Below the pieces are notes generated by a model that saw only the letters and a program-made list of their open reading frames with translations, ran no database searches and had not been told where the DNA came from. Positions 1 through 6,339 of a stretch of 43,012 nt of DNA are shown piece by piece. Within the stretch, counting starts at the first letter, position 1, and each line of letters begins with the position of its first letter. This stretch comes from Pseudomonadota bacterium (GTDB lineage: Bacteria; Pseudomonadota; Gammaproteobacteria; Steroidobacterales; JBCBZW01), in assembly GCA_039193195.1 (NCBI GenBank), contig JBCCWS010000051.1, forward strand, positions 1 through 43,012, read 5' to 3'. Made by a program: the position numbers and the translations under genes.

Positions 1-11
1 GACTCAATCAC

Positions 12-79
12 GAGGGTTATCTCCATGGTTTTGATTGAAAGTTCGCACTTCCATCAAAGTCGATAACCCTCACTTTTTT
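12..79 (+). terminator. Long hairpin followed by a T-run
   Basis: Arms GAGGGTTATC (12-21) and GATAACCCTC (62-71) are perfectly complementary. A smaller inner stem pairs TTTGAT with ATCAAA. Six T residues follow at 74-79. This fits an intrinsic terminator for a gene lying to the left of the window, although the loop is longer than usual. A small structured RNA is the alternative. Confidence 0.4.
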
Positions 80-710
80 CAAGTCAGGTGTCAGATCAAG
101 TCGGAACTAGCACAGGTAAGGTGATCATCTTCGCTAAGTTCTACTGTTGGTCCCTTGCTCATTGGCTCTTCTTCTTCCTGCGTTGAACGCTCTTTTAGCG
201 ATGACGGGACACTGCCGGTGCTTGACGCTACGTGTGCTCTGCCGAGAAGCAGGCACAGCTACGCAACCTCGAGATGATGTTCCCAAGCCACCACTTACGA
301 TGACGACCTGATTTAATCAACAAGAACATATTCCTAGGTTCCTCAGAGCATTCGCTACTCCATTGCTATGCAGCTTGCGTACGGTACCGTACGGATGGGG
401 CCGTCCAACCAAAGACGCGGAATGAAGTCGCACGGGAGGGTTCGGAGAAACACCGGCCACGGGACCGTCGCGCGCCCTACGTTCCGACACAGCTCAGTGC
501 TGCGACGTTCCTGTCCCTTTCTTAAGCGAGCGCAGTCGGTATTCGGAATGTTGTAGGCTGCATCTTCGTCGGTCGGCGAGAATATCTGATCGCGTGAGCG
601 GCTTAGGTAGAGGCTGCGGCACGTGCGCGCCAGATGGTCTCGTAGGAGGCAGGTCAACCTCCTTGCGTGGGACACGGAGCGGCGGGCCTGGCTGGCCAGC
701 CGCAGAGCAC
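80..710. other. No supportable gene; one perfect palindrome
   Basis: Reading frames here are short, overlap on both strands and have arginine/serine-rich shadow composition without good ribosome-binding sites. The one clear structure is a perfect 16-bp palindrome, CGTACGGTACCGTACG, at 378-393. It could be a protein-binding site but nothing nearby shows its function. I see nothing else in this stretch. Confidence 0.5.
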
Positions 711-956
711 TCAGCGCAAGTAATGCAGAAGATTGTACTGAAGGAACAAGTACGGGTTGTGGCCCCGCTGTTGTGCCTCATCGATACCGTCTACGTCGAT
801 CCGGATCGAGATATCCGTCTCAAACGACGCGTCTATACAGAGCCTCGTGAATCCGATCCTCTCCTTGAGGACAATTAGGACGCGTTCTAGGTATTCAGCC
901 CGCGATACAGTCACCCAGTCTGTTTCTGGTGATGGCAAGTCTGTGGTGTGGGTCAT
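711..956 (-). CDS. Small hypothetical protein with duplicated leader
   Basis: An 81-aa protein starting MTHTTDLPSPETDW and ending in LQYNLLHYLR. I do not recognise a family. The start was chosen because AAAGGAG lies 7 nt upstream of the ATG. The same ribosome-binding site and a leader of about 230 bp are repeated ahead of the gene at 3481-3729, whose product also begins MT-x-TT. That parallel makes translation likely although the protein is unknown. The body is mildly acidic with an amphipathic segment (AEYLERVLIVLKERI) and no membrane helix or signal peptide. A longer in-frame start at 1001 lies inside the repeated leader and is disfavoured. Confidence 0.5.
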   Translation of the reverse strand: MTHTTDLPSPETDWVTVSRAEYLERVLIVLKERIGFTRLCIDASFETDISIRIDVDGIDEAQQRGHNPYLFLQYNLLHYLR

Positions 957-1012
957 GAGAGTGCTCCTTTCGCTGTTTCTCTTCTTCACGGGTCGGACCA
1001 TTCCGGCCTCGT

Positions 1013-1023
1013 GCCAGTCTGGC
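1013..1023. promoter_or_regulatory. Proximal palindrome in leader copy A
   Basis: GCCAG-T-CTGGC is a perfect palindrome sharing its half-site with the distal palindrome at 1146-1160. The equivalent place in copy B is disrupted. It may be a second binding site of the same regulator. Confidence 0.35.
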
Positions 1024-1070
1024 GGACAGGAGAAAGGCCGGTGTCAGCCTGTTTTGTTGGGGGACCGGTT

Positions 1071-1112
1071 AGCCGCACCCGTGTCGCGCTCGCGACTCGG
1101 TGCTGTGCGGCT
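1071..1112 (-). promoter_or_regulatory. Leader hairpin, copy A
   Basis: In transcript sense the stem is AGCCGCAC with GTGCGGCT (8 bp), a 4-nt bulge AGCA, CCG with CGG, an A-A mismatch, and GTCGC with GCGAC closing a GAGC loop. Copy B at 3847-3888 keeps every stem base but has a TGAC loop. Conserved pairs with a changed loop favour a functional RNA or DNA structure. There is no T-run, so a simple terminator is unlikely. Confidence 0.5.
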
Positions 1113-1145
1113 TACGAGGAAAATAGGTTGAGGGCGGCCGCCTGT

Positions 1146-1160
1146 CTGCCAGACTGGCAG
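1146..1160. promoter_or_regulatory. Operator-like palindrome, copy A
   Basis: CTGCCAG-A-CTGGCAG is a perfect 15-bp palindrome at the distal end of the leader, and is identical in copy B. Position and conservation suggest a repressor or activator site. The regulator is not identified; the winged-helix-like protein at 12664 is one candidate by location only. Confidence 0.45.
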
Positions 1161-1334
1161 TTAGGAGGCTGGAGATGGCGTGTCTGGGACCGAGGGAGAG
1201 AAACGGCGAGCACGCGGTCGGCCACCGAGACCTATCGGATCTGCACCGAGAAGGACAGGTCATGCAGTTAGTGTGTTTCCTGAACAGCGGCTGGGGTGCC
1301 CTCTTGGCAGCGGAAACACCGATAGAACGTTACG

Positions 1335-1742
1335 TCAGTCGAGGCGGCGCGTGAGCAGTCGTGCGATGTAGCCGATCAGAGTTGCTTCATTGCGGCTCCC
1401 ACCATGGAGCGGCCAACTGTTGCGTAGGGCCAGCGCCAGTGTCACCAGCGCAATGGATAGACCTGACCAGTGCACGAGCCGCTCCAGCCGCGCAAACCGA
1501 ACCTCCAGCACTGGTAAAAGTGCACTCGAGCTTCCCGTAGCAGCCTGGGGGTCAGGCGTCAGCGCACCAATCATCATCGGGAGCGGGAAAAAGAACACGA
1601 TCGCGGGGGTGCCCCCAACGACAAGTATCCCGTCGGGAAGCCAATTAATCGCGGCGCGCGCAAAATCGATAGGCAGCATCCGCAGACCCGTGTTTCTTCC
1701 TCGTCTTCTTCCCATTCTTGTGCTTTTCCCGTTGCAGGCCAA
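1335..1742 (-). CDS. Doubtful small membrane protein
   Basis: An open frame of up to 135 aa from a TTG start, with possible internal ATGs near 1715 and 1679. It contains a hydrophobic stretch (ILVVGGTPAIVFFFPLP) and a second near LSIALVTLALAL, so two membrane helices are possible. No ribosome-binding site is convincing and I recognise no family. An overlapping plus-strand frame at 1390-1752 has less protein-like composition. It may be a real small gene of the element or chance. Confidence 0.2.
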   Translation of the reverse strand: MACNGKSTRMGRRRGRNTGLRMLPIDFARAAINWLPDGILVVGGTPAIVFFFPLPMMIGALTPDPQAATGSSSALLPVLEVRFARLERLVHWSGLSIALVTLALALRNSWPLHGGSRNEATLIGYIARLLTRRLD

Positions 1743-1859
1743 TCAGGGCTAGTCGTGCAGCCACCCATAAACGTGGTGCGAATAACCGGGGCGTTATCGC
1801 ACTTGCAAAGGACTAATACTCATAACAGCTCGTTCTCCTGCCATCCACCCGCCAGGTCC

Positions 1860-2747
1860 ATGCACGACGTCTTTATCTCTCATGCGACTGAAGAACACGT
1901 AAAGGCGGAGCAGGTTGCTGCTGCGTTACGCAAGCGGGGATGGTCCGTGTTTCTGGCATCCAGCTCCCTTCGGGCCGGTGCGCACTTCCTCAGCACCATT
2001 GACACCGAGCTGCAGGCTTGCACGGCAACCGTTGGGCTATGGTCGGCCGAAGCACTCAGTCGGTACTGGGTCCAAAACGAGTGCAACGTCGCAGCGGGCC
2101 TCGATAAGCTTGTGCTAGCGCGATTGGATCGCACGCGCCTGACCGTGGATCTGTCAGGACGGCACGCGCTTGATCTCTCGGACTGCACTGATCCTACGAA
2201 ATCCAAGAACTGGCCAGCCGTAGCTCAGGCAGTGGCGCTGCTGATCGCTTCGGATGCGCAGCCCACAGCCCCGGAACCGAACATGCGCCCCGCTTCTTTT
2301 GCCGAGGCTTCGGCTCCGCGATCGCCCATACGGCGACGCATATTGGCCGGCGGTTCTGTCATGCTCCTCACAGCGCTCGCGGGGTTGGGGGTTGTAAAGA
2401 CCATCACCGCCAACCCCCTGACCTTCGAACTCTTTACCGACAAGGCTGGGGCGTACCGTTTCCGTCTTACGGGTGAGGAGCAACAGATTCTGCTCAAGAG
2501 CCAGGGCTACACATCCGAGCGAGGTGCCCGCAACGGGATTGCATCGGTACGCGAGAACGCGATGCAGGATGAGCGCTTTGTCCCTAGCACCGCATCGAAC
2601 GGCATGTACTACTTCAACCTCAAGGCAGGCAACAGGCAGATCATCGGGACGTCATCCCACTACGCGGAGGTGGCGAGCCGGAATGCAGCCATCGCGGATG
2701 TGAAGCGCTGGGCCGCGCAGGCGAGCCTGGCTGAACAGACTCCGTAG
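1860..2747 (+). CDS. TIR domain membrane protein with tandem DUF1508 tail
   Basis: A 295-aa protein from the ATG at 1860; the frame is open further upstream, but MHDVFISHATEE is the canonical TIR beginning and AGG precedes it. Residues 1 to about 130 form a TIR fold, with Glu74 in WVQNE at the position of the catalytic Glu of NAD-cleaving TIR enzymes. A linker is followed by a single membrane helix (about 161-182, after an RRR). Two repeats resembling the DUF1508/YegP unit follow (about 188-235 and 237-285). TIR proteins of bacterial defence deplete NAD or make signalling nucleotides. DUF1508 has no settled role. It lies next to a methyltransferase and a Gabija module, which suggests defence; that function is inferred. 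The C-terminal repeats may be the sensor. Confidence 0.8.
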   Translation: MHDVFISHATEEHVKAEQVAAALRKRGWSVFLASSSLRAGAHFLSTIDTELQACTATVGLWSAEALSRYWVQNECNVAAGLDKLVLARLDRTRLTVDLSGRHALDLSDCTDPTKSKNWPAVAQAVALLIASDAQPTAPEPNMRPASFAEASAPRSPIRRRILAGGSVMLLTALAGLGVVKTITANPLTFELFTDKAGAYRFRLTGEEQQILLKSQGYTSERGARNGIASVRENAMQDERFVPSTASNGMYYFNLKAGNRQIIGTSSHYAEVASRNAAIADVKRWAAQASLAEQTP

Positions 2748-2755
2748 CCGAGGCC

Positions 2756-2781
2756 AGCGCGTTGTGACAAGACAACGCGCT
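2756..2781. terminator. Hairpin between convergent genes
   Basis: AGCGCGTTGT and ACAACGCGCT form a perfect 10-bp stem with a GACAAG loop. It lies between the stop of the TIR gene and the stop of the methyltransferase gene, where a bidirectional terminator is expected. There is no strong T-run. Confidence 0.5.
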
Positions 2782-2798
2782 CGGCTTCGGCTTGGGCG

Positions 2799-3449
2799 TT
2801 ACGCGGCTCGTGGCAGATCGGTCTCCATGAGGCGTTGGCGGGCGATATCGCAGTAGCCTGGTTCCAGCTCGATGCCAAGGTAACGGCGTCCAAGGTTGGC
2901 CGCGGCGACGGCTGTGGTACCAGAGCCGAGGAACGGGTCCAGAACCACATCGCCCGGCTGGGAGAAGGCCGTGATCAGCGGCGCGATCACCTCTTCTGCT
3001 TTTTGTGTTGGGTGCAGCCGGTTGCCCGTATCGGTCCAATGCTGAATGTCGGCGATCGGATCTTGCGGCGGGCGTGGTTTGCCCTTGGTCAGCACATAGG
3101 CGGCTTCGTGACAATAGCGTGTGTGGTGGCTGCTTGAGGCATAGCGTTTGGCCCAGACAATCCGACCGGCAATTTTGAAGCCGGATCGCTCCCAGGCGGT
3201 GGCGAACCGAGGCATCGCACTCCAGCCGCAAAAGCTGATGCAGAAGCTGTTGAGCTTGAGGACGCGGTAGAGCTCCGGAAAGACCGGGAGCACCCCGTTA
3301 GGCTCTGTATCGTTGCGCACAGCGCGGTCGTATCGGTCGCGATAGTTGCAAAGGTAAGGCGGGTCTGTGACCACGAGGTCAACGGTTTCGCTGGCGCGGC
3401 TCGGCAGAATAGTGATCGCGTCGCCGCAGATGATGGTGTTGTCGTCCAT
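2799..3449 (-). CDS. Orphan DNA methyltransferase (N4C/N6A, beta class)
   Basis: A 216-aa SAM-dependent DNA methyltransferase of the N4-cytosine/N6-adenine type. The catalytic DPPY motif is at residues 29-32. The SAM-binding DPFLGSGT motif follows at 171-178, an order typical of the beta group. GGAG 8 nt before the ATG supports the start. No restriction endonuclease gene is adjacent, so it is probably a solitary methylase protecting the element or altering its regulation, as is common on plasmids and integrative elements. It follows the small gene at 3481-3729 by about 30 bp and is probably co-transcribed from the duplicated leader. The recognition sequence cannot be read from the protein. 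Confidence 0.9.
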   Translation of the reverse strand: MDDNTIICGDAITILPSRASETVDLVVTDPPYLCNYRDRYDRAVRNDTEPNGVLPVFPELYRVLKLNSFCISFCGWSAMPRFATAWERSGFKIAGRIVWAKRYASSSHHTRYCHEAAYVLTKGKPRPPQDPIADIQHWTDTGNRLHPTQKAEEVIAPLITAFSQPGDVVLDPFLGSGTTAVAAANLGRRYLGIELEPGYCDIARQRLMETDLPRAA

Positions 3450-3480
3450 GACATCTCTCCTTCCTTGGTAGGGAGGGGGC

Positions 3481-3729
3481 CTAGCGGCCCGCCTCCGGGT
3501 TGTCGTTTCTGTTGGGAAAGACGTAGAACCCGCCTTCGATAACCTGGGTACCGTAGAGCTTCACGTAGAACTTGCCGTCCTCGTGGGCCCAGGCGACGCC
3601 GAGGGTCTCGAAGTCGGACTTGCGGCCAGGTCCACGCTTCTTACGGACGATGTGAGTCGGGCGATTGCTGTCCTCGGGCACGGGTGGCTGCTCGTAGGGC
3701 GTGGTGGTGGTTTCGGTTGTGTTGGTCAT
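3481..3729 (-). CDS. Small hypothetical protein ahead of methyltransferase
   Basis: An 82-aa protein starting MTNTTETTTTPYEQPP. The threonine/proline-rich N-terminus is followed by a basic stretch (VRKKRGPGRK) and a compact C-terminal part with GVAWAHEDGKFYVKLYG. This AWAHEDGK-type segment is familiar from small proteins of conjugative elements, but I cannot assign a function. AAAGGAG 7 nt upstream of the ATG and the duplicated leader support the start. It is the first gene of a two-gene operon with the methyltransferase. Confidence 0.65.
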   Translation of the reverse strand: MTNTTETTTTPYEQPPVPEDSNRPTHIVRKKRGPGRKSDFETLGVAWAHEDGKFYVKLYGTQVIEGGFYVFPNRNDNPEAGR

Positions 3730-3846
3730 GAGAGTGCTCCTTTCGCTGTTTCTCTTTTGTACGGGCCGGACCATTCCGGCCTCGTGCCAGACGACCGGCG
3801 GACAGGAGAAAGGACGGTGTCAGCCTGTTTTGTGGGGGACCGTTTA

Positions 3847-3888
3847 GCCGCACCCGTGTCGCGTCAGCGACTCGGTGCTGTGCGGCTT
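3847..3888 (-). promoter_or_regulatory. Leader hairpin, copy B
   Basis: Same stem as 1071-1112 (outer 8 bp, AGCA bulge, 3 bp, A-A mismatch, 5 bp) with a TGAC loop in place of GAGC. Confidence 0.5.
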
Positions 3889-3920
3889 ACGGGTAAAACA
3901 GGTTGATGGCGGCCGCCTGT

Positions 3921-3935
3921 CTGCCAGACTGGCAG
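3921..3935. promoter_or_regulatory. Operator-like palindrome, copy B
   Basis: CTGCCAG-A-CTGGCAG, identical to the palindrome of copy A and at the same place relative to the hairpin and start codon. Confidence 0.45.
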
Positions 3936-3953
3936 TTAAGAGGCTGGAGATGG

Positions 3954-4623
3954 TGGTGCGCGGCCCGGGGAGAGGAAGGGCGGAGGATGCCGCAATGCGC
4001 TGACAGGGAAATCTTACAAGTCAGTAGCAGAACACGGCCCGGATCTTGTGCCGATCAGCGTACGCAGCGGAGCGCTAGCGGTCGTGTCGAATGCAAAAGC
4101 CAACGTAACCAGTGACCGTGCACATCGCAGTAATCCAGATCGCCCACTAGGGCACCGCTCCATCTAGCCCAGCATATCGAGGACGCGCGAAGATAACCGT
4201 GCAATTCAATGCCGATCTAGTTACAGACCTTTGACCAAAAGCGGAATACCGGAACTGATCCGCGGCCCCCTCAAAGACCTTGACTTAACCGCACGGATGT
4301 GTTTCGGATATGAGTCAGGGAGACACCATCGTTATCCCAGGTGGGGTTCTTCACGAGTTTCATTGCAGAGAAGGCGAAGGAATGAGATACGTTGCCCTCG
4401 AATACGGAGACAATGTTGACGGACAGATGCATCGCTACACGTGAGGCGAGCGCGAGGCGCCCCTAACCCTCAAGCACGGAACCTCGCAGTCGCCCAGAGC
4501 GCTAGATCGACATAGTTGGCTCGTGCAACCGGAGTTTTGCAGTTCATCCAAGTCCTGCTTCTGAGGTTCGAAGTTTGGCGAATGGGGTGCCAGGGCCTGA
4601 GCGGCGAAGTGTTAGTGAGTCAG
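3954..4623. other. Gene-poor gap with a cupin remnant
   Basis: Between the duplicated leader and the end of the Gabija operon there is no full gene. The only protein-like signal is the cupin-type fragment at 4310-4444. I see no terminator or clear promoter in the rest. Confidence 0.5.
4310..4444 (+). pseudogene. Short cupin-like fragment
   Basis: A 44-codon frame reads MSQGDTIVIPGGVLHEFHC and continues to YVALEYGD. GDTIVIPxGVxHEF is the second half of a cupin beta-barrel. A stop codon lies about eight codons upstream in frame, and the first half of the domain with its metal-binding histidines is missing. It is probably a decayed gene or fragment; a very small free-standing protein is less likely because no good ribosome-binding site precedes the ATG. 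Confidence 0.4.
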
Positions 4624-6339
4624 TCAGTAGAGGGGATAGCAGTTCTTCGGGCGCACGATTGTCACTCTATGCCGCGCTCGTGTAATGGCCACCCGCAGGA
4701 GGCGGCGCGTACTCTCGAAGGGTGGCTCTTCCTTCTTTGGATCGAACAGCACCCCTGCGTGCTGTCGCTCCGCGATCACGACCCCATCGAATTCTTTTCC
4801 CTTAGATTTGTGCATCGACATGAGCACACACCCTCGGGGTTCCAGATCGGGTGCAAGCAACCGCTGGGTCTCCAGAGTCCTTGAGACGAACAACTTCGCG
4901 CCTGGGTAGCACCTACCGACCTCATCCCAACGATCAGCGAGGCCTAGTCCTAACTCATCTGTCATGCGAAACAGTCGCAGCATCCTGGATTCCTGGACTA
5001 TGTCTGGTAGCGAAGATCGATCCAACACGTCTCGAGACCTTCTCCAGTCCTCCACGGGATCCCCCCGCAAGAGCTCTTTCTTCTCCCTCCAACAAGTGAG
5101 CAGGGCGCGTTCGACGTTCAGCCTCGGGCTCCTCTCGGCACGCACGCGGTCCGCGCTTTCGCGGTACTTGCGAGCCTTGTCCGCCGCACCTTTGCTTTTG
5201 TCCGGTCGCAGCGCCACTTTCAGCCTGTAATAGGCTGCGAGTGCCTCGAATGTGCGCGCGACATCCTCGCTGATGGTGCCCTCGCGCCATTCCATCACTG
5301 ACGCAATCACAGTACCCGCAGCGGCTGCTACTTCGGCGTCCCACACAACAGTGTGGAATATCGGACGGAGTTCCCTCCTGTTGTACTGATGCGTTTCACT
5401 TAGAATGCTGGATATAGTTGCCACCAGAGGATTCGACCGCGCGAGCACCACCACGGTGGGGTTCTCCACGCCCTGTTGGCGCAGCTTGGAGAAAGTGAAC
5501 ACCACCTCCGCATGGACGGTACTTGGAAACGCATTCTCGTAGCACGTTGAGACTGTTACCTCTTTGCATGGTGCTTTCGGCGAGCGATTCCTCAAGACCG
5601 CGTTGGCGAAATCGAGGATTCTACCGCCTGGGCTTCTATGGTTGTCAGCGCCGAGATCGAACACCGTCGGGGCAAGCGCATCCTTGGACATCTCCACCCG
5701 CTTGGGATCGATGGTGCTCTGATAGTCAAATATGCGCTGGTCGGGATCGGCCAGGCAGATCAGTGTCGCATGGTCCCGAAGTGCGTGTACCATGCGCCAC
5801 TGGTCATCGTCGGTGTCCTGAAACTCATCAACGATAATGATTGGATACCGATTAGACACTAGGCATCGCAATGCCCTACAACGCTCAAGTAGCGTACTTA
5901 CTCCGTGCGCGAAGACATCGAAAGTTGCACGAGACTCTTCAGCAAGAAGGCGCTCCTGTTCAGTTCGCCAGTTCGGCCCTCCAAAGTCTGCTTCCAAAAC
6001 TCGTGCGTTGCTTGGATACACGATTTTTACCGGTTTGCGTGTGAGCAGCCGGCCATGAGATCGCAGAAAGTCGAGGCAGAATGCATGATAGGTATTGACT
6101 TCGATCTGTCGCCGCTCACTCTGCGAGAGCAGGTCTGCACTACGCTTCGATACCTGTTTGACGGCCGCTCGCGAGAAGCTCAGAAAGAGCACGCGCTGCT
6201 CAGGTAGCAGCCACTGACACAATTTCTTCGCTTTAAGCAGCGCTATCGTCGTCTTACCTGACCCCGGCCCTCCCAAGACGAGAAGATGGCCTTCTGTGTC
6301 GAGAATTCTCTGTCGAGTTGCATCAAGCTGTATCGTCAA
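4624..6339 (-). CDS. gajB: Gabija-type UvrD-like helicase GajB
   Basis: A 571-aa superfamily 1 helicase. Walker A is GGPGSGKT (23-30), Walker B with the Q-D signature is IIIVDEFQDTD (167-177), and ADPDQRIFDY follows near 197-206. NHRSPGG is at 233-239. The C-terminal motifs MSMHKSKGKEFDG and RVAITRARHR complete the UvrD/PcrA pattern. The start is TTG at 6339, overlapping the TGA of the preceding gene (TTGA), with GGAAGGG upstream, so translation is coupled. Pairing with an OLD-type ATPase/TOPRIM gene is the hallmark of the Gabija anti-phage system, in which GajA cuts DNA and GajB contributes nucleotide sensing/hydrolysis. It is somewhat longer than the Bacillus prototype. A free-standing repair helicase is unlikely given the coupling. 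Confidence 0.88.
   Translation of the reverse strand: MTIQLDATRQRILDTEGHLLVLGGPGSGKTTIALLKAKKLCQWLLPEQRVLFLSFSRAAVKQVSKRSADLLSQSERRQIEVNTYHAFCLDFLRSHGRLLTRKPVKIVYPSNARVLEADFGGPNWRTEQERLLAEESRATFDVFAHGVSTLLERCRALRCLVSNRYPIIIVDEFQDTDDDQWRMVHALRDHATLICLADPDQRIFDYQSTIDPKRVEMSKDALAPTVFDLGADNHRSPGGRILDFANAVLRNRSPKAPCKEVTVSTCYENAFPSTVHAEVVFTFSKLRQQGVENPTVVVLARSNPLVATISSILSETHQYNRRELRPIFHTVVWDAEVAAAAGTVIASVMEWREGTISEDVARTFEALAAYYRLKVALRPDKSKGAADKARKYRESADRVRAERSPRLNVERALLTCWREKKELLRGDPVEDWRRSRDVLDRSSLPDIVQESRMLRLFRMTDELGLGLADRWDEVGRCYPGAKLFVSRTLETQRLLAPDLEPRGCVLMSMHKSKGKEFDGVVIAERQHAGVLFDPKKEEPPFESTRRLLRVAITRARHRVTIVRPKNCYPLY

Larger units (their letters stand above)
951..1178 (-). repeat. Duplicated leader/promoter module, copy A
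   Basis: This segment is closely similar to 3724-3953. In gene orientation (minus strand) it holds a 15-bp palindrome, a long imperfect hairpin, a conserved run CCCCCACAAAACAGGCTGAC-like, and the AAAGGAG ribosome-binding site. Similarity stops abruptly just inside each coding region and just beyond the palindrome, so a regulatory unit rather than a gene was copied. I infer that both downstream genes are expressed under the same control. Confidence 0.8.
3724..3953 (-). repeat. Duplicated leader/promoter module, copy B
   Basis: Second copy of the module at 951-1178, driving the small gene plus methyltransferase operon. The distal palindrome, hairpin stem and ribosome-binding site are kept. The proximal palindrome of copy A is degenerate here, and a few short insertions and substitutions separate the copies. 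Confidence 0.8.

Noticed and set aside
355-675. 106-aa open frame on the minus strand
   Set aside because: Arg/Ser/Cys-rich shadow composition, several competing frames on both strands and no ribosome-binding site.
1390-1752. 120-aa open frame on the plus strand opposite the doubtful membrane protein
   Set aside because: Composition typical of an antisense frame and no start signal; it may only mirror the opposite strand.
951-3953. The duplicated leaders considered as ends of a composite transposon
   Set aside because: They are direct copies of a promoter/leader with ribosome-binding site; no transposase, terminal inverted repeats or target duplication is seen.
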